A DNA stretch of 38,308 nt from a candidate division WS1 bacterium (GTDB taxonomy: Bacteria > Armatimonadota > Zipacnadia > Zipacnadales > UBA11051), in assembly GCA_012518355.1 (NCBI GenBank), contig JAAYSP010000075.1, forward strand, positions 1 through 38,308, given 5' to 3'. Below the pieces are notes generated by a model, which saw only the letters and a program-made list of their open reading frames with translations, had not been told where the DNA came from and made no database searches. The translations under genes were made by a program, and so were the position numbers. Shown here piece by piece: positions 22,697 to 31,085 of the stretch (the stretch's first letter is position 1; every line of letters starts with the position of its first letter).

Positions 22697-24325
22697 ATGA
22701 CGCCCATCACTCCAGCACATATGTCAGTTGAAGAAAAGGTGGGGCAGATGGTCATGGTGCGTTACCATGACCCGGAGATCCTCGCCGAGATGCTGTCGAA
22801 GGGCTGGGCAGGCTCCTTTTACTTCAGCATGAAGGGGCAGTCGCCAGTGCAGGTGGTCACAGAGCTCAATCGCCTGCAGAGCTTGGCAAAAGTGCCCGCG
22901 ATGGTCGCTTTCGGGTACGCCTGCTGCGACTTCGGAAGCAACCTGCTCACAGGCCTCATGATGCGCCTCGGGGCCACTCGCTCTGCGGATCTGACCCACC
23001 GTATGGCGTATGCGGAGACCTCTGAGCAGCGTGGATACGGCTTTCATATCCCGGGTCTGCCGGTGTTGGACGTCAACATCAATCCGGATAACCCCATCAT
23101 CAACACGCGCGCTTTTGGCGACTGTGAAAAGCTGGTCAGCGAGCTGGGCATGGCCGCCTTGCGCGGAATTATAGATGCCCGCGGCGTGACCTGCGCGATG
23201 CACTTTCCCGGCCACGGCAATACCAGCGACGATTCGCATATCAGGATGCCGGTTGACGACAGGCCGTTTGAGCAGTTGTGGGACGTAGACCTGTTGCCAT
23301 ATCGGCTGGCGATCCCACAGGGCCTGATCAACGGCATCTGCACCGCGCATATCCACTACCCGTGTCTCGACGATGGGCCGCCCAGGCCAGGCACTGTTTC
23401 ACGCAAGATAATCACAGACCTATTGCGCGGAAAGCTTGGCTACCGGGGCGTCACCATGTCCGACAGCCTGACCATGAAGCCGATGAAGGACAGATACGGG
23501 ATAGAGGAGGCGGCTATCCTCACGGTACAGGCCGGTCACGATATCATCCTGCAGGACTACCAGTCGGATCCACGCATCACTCACACCGCGCTGGTGGATG
23601 CGGTGAAATCCGGCAGGATTCCGCTCCAACAGGTGGATGAGTCGGTGGCTCGCATCATGGAGCTGAAGCAGTGGCTGGGGCTGCTGGACGACCCGCTGGT
23701 GGACCCTGACCGCATAGATCAGACCGTGGCAACACCTGAGAACAAAGCACTGGCTCTGGAGATAGCCCGCCGATCGGTAACTGTACTCGAGAACCGGCCG
23801 GTGGCCTGTGAGATGGGCAGTCCTGACAGGTGTCTGGTCATCGTCAACGGTAGTGGGCAGGCCTGGAACGAGGACATGCAGGTAGGGTATCTGCCCAATC
23901 ATGAACGGCTGCATCGGGCGATACGAGAGCGCTTGCCGGGAGCGCGAACACTCACGCTGAGTGAAGAGATGACTGGCGCAGAGATGTCTGCAGCGCTTGA
24001 GCAGGCGCGTGAGGCACATATGGTGGTATTCGGTCTGTTCACGCGTGTGCTCAGCTACCAGGAGGACGCAATCGGCATCAAGGCGCCTTATCGTGACCTC
24101 ATCGAACAGGTCGCCGGGCTGGGCAAGCATTTCGTTCTGCTGAGCTTCGGCAACCCCTACATCATGGCCCATCTGCCACAGGCACACGGGGCACTGTGCA
24201 CTTATGACGAGCACTGTCCCGAATCCATCGAGGCTGCTGTCGAGGTGCTGTTCGGTGAGACCAGGCCGGAGGGCAGGCTACCTGTACTAGTGTCCGACCG
24301 TTACGGCTTCGGCCATGGGTTGTAG
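22697..24325 (+). CDS. Glycoside hydrolase family 3, beta-N-acetylhexosaminidase (NagZ)-like
   Basis: This 542-residue protein has a GH3 barrel similar to NagZ. The catalytic dyad motif reads MHFPGHGNTSDDSH (168-181) with H181 the expected general acid/base, and the nucleophile is D256 in GVTMSDSLTM. NagZ enzymes usually have K-H-F-P-G-H-G; the lysine is M168 here, so the substrate pocket differs. After residue ~370 comes a second alpha/beta sandwich domain like that in two-domain Gram-positive NagZ relatives. No signal peptide is present, so it should act in the cytoplasm on imported oligosaccharides, removing terminal N-acetylhexosamine or a related sugar. The ATG at 22697 has CAGGGGGAAG 7 nt upstream. 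It lies 85 nt after the amidohydrolase gene, in the same block. Confidence 0.88.
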   Translation: MTPITPAHMSVEEKVGQMVMVRYHDPEILAEMLSKGWAGSFYFSMKGQSPVQVVTELNRLQSLAKVPAMVAFGYACCDFGSNLLTGLMMRLGATRSADLTHRMAYAETSEQRGYGFHIPGLPVLDVNINPDNPIINTRAFGDCEKLVSELGMAALRGIIDARGVTCAMHFPGHGNTSDDSHIRMPVDDRPFEQLWDVDLLPYRLAIPQGLINGICTAHIHYPCLDDGPPRPGTVSRKIITDLLRGKLGYRGVTMSDSLTMKPMKDRYGIEEAAILTVQAGHDIILQDYQSDPRITHTALVDAVKSGRIPLQQVDESVARIMELKQWLGLLDDPLVDPDRIDQTVATPENKALALEIARRSVTVLENRPVACEMGSPDRCLVIVNGSGQAWNEDMQVGYLPNHERLHRAIRERLPGARTLTLSEEMTGAEMSAALEQAREAHMVVFGLFTRVLSYQEDAIGIKAPYRDLIEQVAGLGKHFVLLSFGNPYIMAHLPQAHGALCTYDEHCPESIEAAVEVLFGETRPEGRLPVLVSDRYGFGHGL

Positions 24326-24396
24326 AGCTTCATGGGAGTCCTCGCACGTGAGCGCAGCGAGCTGGACGTCTGCCCCCGCTACCATAGGAAACTATC

Positions 24397-27300
24397 ATGC
24401 GCAAAATACTCGCCATTTGTTCTCTCATATCCACTCTTGCCGTGCCGGTGTTCGCTCAGGAGACTGAGTGGGTGACTGTAGAGCAGGAGCTTTCCCTACG
24501 AGATGTGCTCAAACTGGTGGATGTGGACCGCCCCGGTCTGGAGCAGTTCGCCCGTGCTATGGTCGACGACGATCTGTCGGCCGCACAACGGCTGCTCATC
24601 GAGTACTTCGCCACCCGCACCAACGGCGTCATCCCACCGCCGGAGTTCCCCGGAATAGGCTTCAGCAACTCCATGGTGGTGTTGGGCACAACTACACCCG
24701 AGCAGGCTGATGAGTGGCTCAAACACGTTTTCACTATGAGCAACAACGATGCGGGTACTCGGGAAACCTATGATCTGGGCCCGGAGATCAAGTGGGCCGA
24801 CAACCCCAGCGAAGCGTCGAGTTGGGTTCTCTATCTGAATCAGCTAAATCATCTGAACCGTCTTGCCGGACTGTACAGTGAAACTGGTGATGAGAGGTAT
24901 GCTCTGGAAGTGGGGCACTCCGTACTCACCTGGACGCAGCAGTGTCCTCGGACTTACGGCTCCAGCAAGAACGGCCGGTTGACCAAATCAGGCATGGAAG
25001 TGCGCAATCGGCTCTGCAATCTGCTTCCCGCTTATGACGTACTACGCGCCTCTTCTTCGCTCACTGACGATATGCACCTGGCCTTCTGGAAAGTCTTCAT
25101 CACCCACGCGCGCGAACTCATGGTGTACGACGGCACCTCTTATCCCGGTCTCATCGCGGTGGCTGTACTGTACCCGGAGTTCACTGAGCACAAGATGGGG
25201 TTGGATGCCGGAGTCGAGAATTTGCGCAGTACCCTCGTGGAGGGTATGTCACCTGAAGGCGTTCGCGCCGTCCACTCGATAAGCTATCAGAAGGTGCCGG
25301 TACCGTGGTCGGCAAGAGTGCTGGAGCTCCTCCGGGCCAATCCCGAAAGCGGTGACTTCAGTGATCTCGCTGACATGGTGAAAACTGAGATCGGCAAGAT
25401 CCTGGGGGTCATACTTTGGATTTCCATGCCAAACGGAGGAATGCCGAACATCGGTGACACCTATGGCCGTGGCGACTGGAACGCAGGCACGATGCGGTCA
25501 AGTCTGGAGGCATACATCCACAGCCAGCTGGAACCCGAGCAGCAGGAGCGGCTCAACGCGATTGATGACCCTCTGTTGCGATTACAGGCCACTCTAGCGC
25601 TGGTAGAAGGCGTGGATGGCCCTCAACCGGAGACTACCTCCATAGGGCTACCCGGCTCTGGTTACTACATAATGCGCAGCGGATGGGACGGCCCTCAGGA
25701 GCGCTACCTGTACTTCGATCTCAGCTCTCAGGCTCTGGGCCATGCCCACAACGACGCCTGCCATTTCGACTTCTATGGCTACGGCAAACCGCTGCTGGCT
25801 GACACTGGCGACTACCACCTGGGGTGGGGCTATCGGGCCTGCCTGCATAACACCATTGAGGTGGACGAGCAGGATCAGGCGCGAGGGGCTCGGGCCCCTA
25901 TGATGCCACATGAGTGGCTGACCACTGACGGTTTTGACCTGGTAGATGGTGCACACGGTGCATATGAGCATCTGGGTGTCTACAATCGCCGCAAGATGAT
26001 CTTCGTGAAGCCCGACTACATGGTGCTTTGCGACCTGCTCACTGGTGAGGGCGACCACAAATACGAGCAGTTCTTTCACTTCGCCGGTCCGGAGCAGAGA
26101 GCGGCTGCACAGGCCAGGCTGACCGCAGAGACGCAGGTCACGGAAACGGTGCACGATGACACCGCTAACATCAAGGTGATGCCCGTGCACACCGAGGGCC
26201 TGCAGGTTGCTTTTGCAGAGGCTCAAGACACCGACATGAAGCCTACCGACAAGTCCACTCGCGAGGCGATGCTTGGGTGGATGGTCACCGCCGGCACTTT
26301 CCAGCGGATCAAAGCACCGGTAGCGGTGTATACCCGTGAAGGCGTGCCGCCACAGGCTTTCCATGACGTGCTGTATCCGACGTCTGCAGGAACGCAGGCC
26401 ACCGTCACTACCGATATCTTGCCGGTGACTGAGGGTGAGCGGGCTCTGCAGCCGTGGGAAGCGGTGGGGGTAGTTGTGCAGGGAGAGCTACGTAGTGCCC
26501 GGTACGCGCCTGGTGAAATCCAGATGGAGCGCGGAGACAACCTCGCACTCGGGAAGCCGGGTTTCGCAGAGATCAACCAGACGAGTATCGCTCCGACCAC
26601 TGACAAACTGACTGACGGTGATCCGGCTGCCCGTACGATAGGTGGTGCGACAAGCTCCGAGCCGTTCACTCTGGACGTGCTCCTGGAGGGGCGCTTTACT
26701 GTTGACTTCGAGCAGGAAACCGAAGTGAATCTGGTGGTGCTCCATCATGGCACTTGGAACGGCAGTGACATCATCTACCCTGCCGAAGAGCTGGTCGTGC
26801 AGTACTGGGATGGCACTGATTGGCGCGATGTCGAGGGGGCGGAGACCATGTGGCATGACGGCTGCGTGAGCGAGACTGCCTTCGAGCCGGTGCGCACCAC
26901 TCGTCTCAGTGCAGCAGTACGACGCCCGTCAGGCGGCAGACTGGCCATGCGCGAATTCGAGGCTTTTTCGGTGCCTGAGGCGGAAAAGCAGCGTGTTGCA
27001 GCCCTGCGCGCAGAGATGACTACTGAGCACTTCACAGACGCAGTGCTCGTCTCGCACTCTGGCCCTGGTCTTCGCCAGTACGGCGACTACACCTTCGACG
27101 GCGAGTTGGCTATAGTACGCCGCAACGGAGAGGGCGAGGTGACTGCGCTTAGCGTCAAGAACGGTGCCAACCTGACCGGCCCTGGGCTTCATCTGCAGGC
27201 TCCCAACTCGCTGCCATACTGCAACATAGCCAGCATCACTGTGGCTGAAGGCACCGCGATGGTCGAGGCTTTGACGGCCGCAGGGCTCACGCTCAGCCTT

Positions 27301-27666
27301 GATGGACGGGATGTGCTGCTTCAGATGCAATCAGACGGTCGGCCTGCTCCGCAGGTCGCGGAGGGCGTACCACCTCAAATCAGTGATCTGCAGGTGCAAA
27401 TGGAGCCGGCGCAGAAAGGCTTTTCTGGCGCGCAACCGTCGGCTCTGCTCACCTGGCAGACCGACCGTCCTGCTGTGTCACAGGTCTTCTTCGAGGAAGC
27501 CAGCACAGGCCTGCGCCGAACGCCGCTACAAAAAGAATTTACGACTGATCACACAGTGCGTGTCTACTTCCTGAGGCCGCAACAGGAGTATGAATTCCGA
27601 GCGGTGTCAATTGACGAGTCCGGCAGAGACGTCTCTGCGGTAATCAGAGGCGATACAGAGAACTAA
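24397..27666 (+). CDS. Exported heparinase II/III-type polysaccharide lyase with F5/8C and FnIII-like domains
   Basis: This 1089-residue protein has a signal peptide (1-20, cleavage after VFA). The N-terminal ~400 residues look like the alpha/alpha-toroid of chondroitinase AC and heparinase II/III-type lyases (WVLYLNQLNHLNRLAGLY, MEVRNRLCNLLPAYDVL). The heparinase II/III beta-sandwich follows from about 420, with the conserved block ALGHAHNDACHFDFYGYGKP and LADTGDYH (about 447-475), where the catalytic and metal-near histidines of the family lie. Residues about 714-862 resemble an F5/8 type C (discoidin) sugar-binding domain, and about 990-1085 a fibronectin III-like domain. Such lyases cleave uronic-acid-containing polysaccharides by beta-elimination in the periplasm or outside the cell. 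The PL family cannot be fixed by eye. TAGGAA precedes the ATG. Confidence 0.85.
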   Translation: MRKILAICSLISTLAVPVFAQETEWVTVEQELSLRDVLKLVDVDRPGLEQFARAMVDDDLSAAQRLLIEYFATRTNGVIPPPEFPGIGFSNSMVVLGTTTPEQADEWLKHVFTMSNNDAGTRETYDLGPEIKWADNPSEASSWVLYLNQLNHLNRLAGLYSETGDERYALEVGHSVLTWTQQCPRTYGSSKNGRLTKSGMEVRNRLCNLLPAYDVLRASSSLTDDMHLAFWKVFITHARELMVYDGTSYPGLIAVAVLYPEFTEHKMGLDAGVENLRSTLVEGMSPEGVRAVHSISYQKVPVPWSARVLELLRANPESGDFSDLADMVKTEIGKILGVILWISMPNGGMPNIGDTYGRGDWNAGTMRSSLEAYIHSQLEPEQQERLNAIDDPLLRLQATLALVEGVDGPQPETTSIGLPGSGYYIMRSGWDGPQERYLYFDLSSQALGHAHNDACHFDFYGYGKPLLADTGDYHLGWGYRACLHNTIEVDEQDQARGARAPMMPHEWLTTDGFDLVDGAHGAYEHLGVYNRRKMIFVKPDYMVLCDLLTGEGDHKYEQFFHFAGPEQRAAAQARLTAETQVTETVHDDTANIKVMPVHTEGLQVAFAEAQDTDMKPTDKSTREAMLGWMVTAGTFQRIKAPVAVYTREGVPPQAFHDVLYPTSAGTQATVTTDILPVTEGERALQPWEAVGVVVQGELRSARYAPGEIQMERGDNLALGKPGFAEINQTSIAPTTDKLTDGDPAARTIGGATSSEPFTLDVLLEGRFTVDFEQETEVNLVVLHHGTWNGSDIIYPAEELVVQYWDGTDWRDVEGAETMWHDGCVSETAFEPVRTTRLSAAVRRPSGGRLAMREFEAFSVPEAEKQRVAALRAEMTTEHFTDAVLVSHSGPGLRQYGDYTFDGELAIVRRNGEGEVTALSVKNGANLTGPGLHLQAPNSLPYCNIASITVAEGTAMVEALTAAGLTLSLDGRDVLLQMQSDGRPAPQVAEGVPPQISDLQVQMEPAQKGFSGAQPSALLTWQTDRPAVSQVFFEEASTGLRRTPLQKEFTTDHTVRVYFLRPQQEYEFRAVSIDESGRDVSAVIRGDTEN

Positions 27667-27717
27667 GACCCACACAGTCACATCAATCCATGACTGACCT
27701 GCCAGGGAGTGAAAGCC

Positions 27718-29310
27718 ATGAACACCACTGGAGCATCTGCATTTCTTGGGTTGCTAATCCTGTCGGCTCTGCTGCTGTCCATGATGAGTTCCTGTGTGGC
27801 CGCCGATGATGTGCCCGCGGGCGTCAAACGCGTAGTGGATGAACAGCAGCGTCTCGAGCAGTGGGAGGGGTATGCACAGGCCAAAGCCGAAGAGCGGATA
27901 GTCTATGTTGCCACAGATGGCACTGGCGACTTCAACTGCGACGGTACCGATGATCAGGTGGAAATCAACCAGGCACTGCAAAGGGTAGCTGCAGACGACC
28001 AACTCACCACAGTGCACCTGAAAGGCCCATCTACCTACACCGTGAGCGACACCATTCGTTTGCCGAGTGACACCATCTTGCAGGGTGATGCTGATGCCGT
28101 ACTGACGGTGATCCCGCACCAGGAAGCTCAGTGGCAGCCATGGAAGGGGATAATCGAGTGTGATGGTCATGGTGTCAGCAACATCACCATCCGTGGCTTC
28201 GAAATACTGGGCAACAGAGCCTCGTTCAGCAGAGACCGCTACTACTACGCCCTCACCCTGATGAACGCCTATGATGTCACGGTAAACGACATGTATATCC
28301 ACGACGCTTCTGGAGATGGCATCAAGCTCGAACACCGCCGCTCGGTCTTCATAGGCGATGGGCCCGGCGAGGAGAACGGCAAGTGGATCGAGCTAACTGC
28401 TGAAGAGCTTGCGATCTACAGTCAGCTTCACGAGCAGAGAGCCAACCGCGTCAACTCGCGTTTCTTCAACAACTGGGTTCAGAGCGTTGGTCATGATGGT
28501 ATCTACATAATCAACGTCCAGGACTTCGAAGTCCATGACAACTATGTGTACAACTGCCGGACCAACTCAACGGTGAGACTGTCTGGCTGCAACGATTTTG
28601 CCATCTATGACAATGTACTTCGCAGCAACCCGAACGCGGGCTATAGCGGCAACGCCGGAGTGCAAGTCCAGATGGGCGGGGTGCCTGTAAATAGGGTGGA
28701 AATCTACGGAAACGACATCTTCCGCATGGCACTCGGTGGCATATGCGTGTATGGACGGGGGGCATTCGGCACCCAGACGGGGGTGAACATCCACCACAAT
28801 CGCATTTGGGACTGTGCGATCGCGGGCATCAGGGTCTATGGAGCCCACGATACCATCGTCGAGAACAACGTCTTGTATGGCAACCATGGTGACGGGATCC
28901 AACACTGGTTCGTCTATCAGCCACTGCCAAAGAATCGGCAGCCTGGGGAGCCCCCTGAAGGGGAGAAATACACTACTATCGTGCGCAACAACATCATCGT
29001 GGATAGTATTGCAGACGCAGGGCGAGTATCGAGCCCTAGGGTACCTCCTATATTCGGATTCGGTTTAAACAACTGTGTGGTCACCGCTGGCGTAGACGAC
29101 GTGGAGAGGTATATCCCGGACAACCATCAGTTTATCTCCGAGCACAACTGTACCTATAGCAACGCAGTCGGCCCATACAACAACGCCGTATCTGACAGCG
29201 ATATCTACGTTGACCCTCTATTTGCAAATGCCGAGGGCGGTGATTTCCACCTCCAGCCGGGCAGCTCGTGCATCGGCGCAGGCACTGGTGGAGAGAACAT
29301 CGGCGACTGA
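27718..29310 (+). CDS. Exported right-handed parallel beta-helix protein (pectate-lyase-like fold)
   Basis: This 530-residue protein has a strong signal peptide (FLGLLILSALLLSMMSSCVAA). The end, M-S-S-C, is close to a lipobox, so it may be a lipoprotein. The mature chain starts with IVYVATDGTGDFNCDGTDD, a typical entry to pectate-lyase-like beta-helices, and continues with many PbH1-type rungs such as ISNITIRGFEILGN-like, DVTVNDMYIHDASGDGI, DFEVHDNYVYNC, FAIYDNVLRSNP and DTIVENNVLYGNHGDGI. The end, DPLFANAEGGDFHLQPGS, is a common cap in this group. Function is either polysaccharide lyase or isomerase/epimerase, or simple binding. No family-specific catalytic set can be named. AGGGAG precedes the ATG at 27718. 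It lies 51 nt after the lyase gene and ends the plus-strand block. Confidence 0.85.
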   Translation: MNTTGASAFLGLLILSALLLSMMSSCVAADDVPAGVKRVVDEQQRLEQWEGYAQAKAEERIVYVATDGTGDFNCDGTDDQVEINQALQRVAADDQLTTVHLKGPSTYTVSDTIRLPSDTILQGDADAVLTVIPHQEAQWQPWKGIIECDGHGVSNITIRGFEILGNRASFSRDRYYYALTLMNAYDVTVNDMYIHDASGDGIKLEHRRSVFIGDGPGEENGKWIELTAEELAIYSQLHEQRANRVNSRFFNNWVQSVGHDGIYIINVQDFEVHDNYVYNCRTNSTVRLSGCNDFAIYDNVLRSNPNAGYSGNAGVQVQMGGVPVNRVEIYGNDIFRMALGGICVYGRGAFGTQTGVNIHHNRIWDCAIAGIRVYGAHDTIVENNVLYGNHGDGIQHWFVYQPLPKNRQPGEPPEGEKYTTIVRNNIIVDSIADAGRVSSPRVPPIFGFGLNNCVVTAGVDDVERYIPDNHQFISEHNCTYSNAVGPYNNAVSDSDIYVDPLFANAEGGDFHLQPGSSCIGAGTGGENIGD

Positions 29311-29326
29311 GCGACTGGTTGTCGGA

Positions 29327-29437
29327 TCAGTCTGGCCCCTCGCCCCAGTCGGGGACGTCCAGGGTCTCGCCGTCACGCAGCGCTGACTGGTGCGCGGCGA
29401 CACCTTGGCCATATACCGTACCGCCTGCCAGACACCT
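29327..29437 (-). pseudogene. Orphan C-terminal fragment of a Gfo/Idh/MocA-type oxidoreductase
   Basis: On the minus strand this open stretch encodes about 36 residues ending in GGTVYGQGVAAHQSALRDG and ETLDVPDW, followed by TGA. This matches the last helix and tail of Gfo/Idh/MocA oxidoreductases (G-x-A-A-x-x-S-A-x-x-G-x-x-x-x-V-P). A TAA immediately upstream and the end of the TPR gene beyond it show that the rest of the gene is gone. It is not a copy of the oxidoreductase at 8410-9516; the wording differs. Confidence 0.65.
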
Positions 29438-29445
29438 TTAAACAC

Positions 29446-30642
29446 TCACCAGTAGCCCAACTGTTGGAGTTGCTTTCTGGCCGCCGCACCGAGTGACGTA
29501 GTGCCTCCTTGCGATTCCTCTACTAGCTGCAGGAGACTGATCACCTCTGACATCGGACGCTTGCCAATCCAGTACCGAGCCAAATCGTAGCAAGCCTTGT
29601 CGCGAAGATCCCAACACCTCTGTGCGGCTTCCAACTCAGCCAATTGGGCATTCTTCCATCGGGCTACTGCAGAGCTCGGATAGCCTTTCATCTTCGCTGT
29701 TTTAACATCTTCCTTGTATTTACGAGCTCTCTCAACGTGTCTTTCAGCCCGTGCCTCATAGTCATCAATCTGTGCTTTGAGCATCAACTCGTACGGATCG
29801 CCTTTCCGTTGAGGGGGAGTGGGTGGTCGCGTCGGGATGGGGATGTTTTGAGCTTGCCCGGTTGACTTGCTTAGTGACTGGGATGTGGCCCCGGCCTGCT
29901 GCCTTTTATCAAGTTTGTCGCGCGAGGCAGCCGTTTGGGGATTGGCTGGCGATGGTATTGTCGCTGCTTCGTCTGTTGTCCGCGTCGGGCTGTCATCTAT
30001 TTGATGCCCCTCGCGCTGGACTTCATGACGTCCAATCGTGAGCATAATTATTATTAGAGACAATGCAGCTACTGTTATTCTCCATCCGACGGTGTCCTGC
30101 CTTCTCGCATCGTCATGATGCAGATTTGCGCTAACAGATGCCTTGAGACACTCTGCGCACAGCCCCTCATTCTCTTCGGCAATAGCTTGTGCTATATGGT
30201 GATGGCAGGAATGACAATAGTATGTAATGGTCTCATCGCACGAAGCGGGCTTTGATTTGTCGCTGGACAGGACAAAATCTGCGGCAAGTGCTTTCTCAAC
30301 TTTGGCGGCTTCAACCTTGGCTCGCCGAAGATGTGGGTCGAGCATCAGGGCGCGTTGCTGCGCCTCCCCCGCTTTTGCAAGCTCCCCTAGCTTGCGTAGG
30401 ACCGTTCCTATATTGCACCATGCCGAAGCCGAATCCGGTCGCAGTCGGATAGCTCGCTCCATGGCCGATTTTGCACTGACCCAGTCCCCCGAATCGAAAT
30501 AGGCCTTTCCGAGGAACTCCCACGCTTTCGCATCTTCCGTATTCACGTCCACCCAGGTGGAGAGTAAAACGATCGCATCATGGAAGTGGCCTGCGTCTAT
30601 GAGCTCTATGGCTCGTGTCACAGAGGAAGCATTGTCTGCCAT
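29446..30642 (-). CDS. TPR and zinc-ribbon membrane protein
   Basis: This 398-residue protein has no single known family that I recognise. Residues about 5-115 form three TPR units (AWEFLGKAYFDSGDW, AWCNIGTVLRKLGELAKAGEAQQRAL). A zinc ribbon follows: C143-x2-C146 and C162-x2-C165 (CHSC, CAEC). One transmembrane helix (about 188-204, TVAALSLIIIMLTIG) leads to a proline/serine/threonine-rich linker and a charged, probably coiled-coil domain (DDYEARAERHVERARKYKEDV) ending in LQQLGYW. The topology is a cytoplasmic TPR/zinc part and an outer C-terminus. The ATG at 30642 was chosen because GGGAG lies 8 nt upstream. It may assemble a protein complex at the membrane. It stands alone with its own AT-rich promoter. 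Confidence 0.72.
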   Translation of the reverse strand: MADNASSVTRAIELIDAGHFHDAIVLLSTWVDVNTEDAKAWEFLGKAYFDSGDWVSAKSAMERAIRLRPDSASAWCNIGTVLRKLGELAKAGEAQQRALMLDPHLRRAKVEAAKVEKALAADFVLSSDKSKPASCDETITYYCHSCHHHIAQAIAEENEGLCAECLKASVSANLHHDDARRQDTVGWRITVAALSLIIIMLTIGRHEVQREGHQIDDSPTRTTDEAATIPSPANPQTAASRDKLDKRQQAGATSQSLSKSTGQAQNIPIPTRPPTPPQRKGDPYELMLKAQIDDYEARAERHVERARKYKEDVKTAKMKGYPSSAVARWKNAQLAELEAAQRCWDLRDKACYDLARYWIGKRPMSEVISLLQLVEESQGGTTSLGAAARKQLQQLGYW

Positions 30643-30668
30643 GTCCGACACTCCCAGCGCGCTATAAG

Positions 30669-30674
30669 ATTATA
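30669..30674 (-). promoter_or_regulatory. -10 element of the TPR gene promoter
   Basis: A perfect TATAAT on the minus strand (30674-30669) lies in a markedly AT-rich segment (30663-30716), unlike the rest of the window. The start point would be near 30661, leaving about 20 nt to the ATG. No consensus -35 is seen at 17 nt; the AT-rich upstream stretch could act as an UP element. Confidence 0.45.
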
Positions 30675-31085
30675 TCTTCTTTATAGTTAAATTACACCAT
30701 TATTTCGAAAATGAAGCAATACCCCTCCGGAATCAACTCGTTTTCACAATGCAGACTGTATCAATACAGCACTGCATCAGTCTTGGTCTCACGCACGCAC
30801 CAGGGCAATTGCAGCACAAACGCCCGACTAGGGCAGTTTTTCACAGAGTCTCTTGCGACAGTCTGGAACGATCTGCTACACCTATGCACCTGCGATTGCT
30901 CGCAGTCGCATACGGCCCGATTTGGAGCCCGCGCGCCTTCGGTAGTGCCCTCACTTGCGCTTGGAAAAGTATGGGTCCCCCATCGGATTGCTGATGAGTG
31001 CCCCAAATGTATGACTATCGGCTCTCATGGCCTACTGACAGTCAGTGTGAAGTGCCAGGCGAAGACCGTTTGGAAGAGTCTACCT
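30675..31085. other. Intergenic region without a convincing gene
   Basis: About 410 bp between two minus-strand genes, the Kelch gene stop and the TPR promoter. The first 45 bp are AT-rich. A plus-strand frame of about 150 codons exists at 30711-31166, but it has no ribosome-binding site, an irregular composition and runs into the end of the Kelch gene, so I do not call it a gene. Confidence 0.5.
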
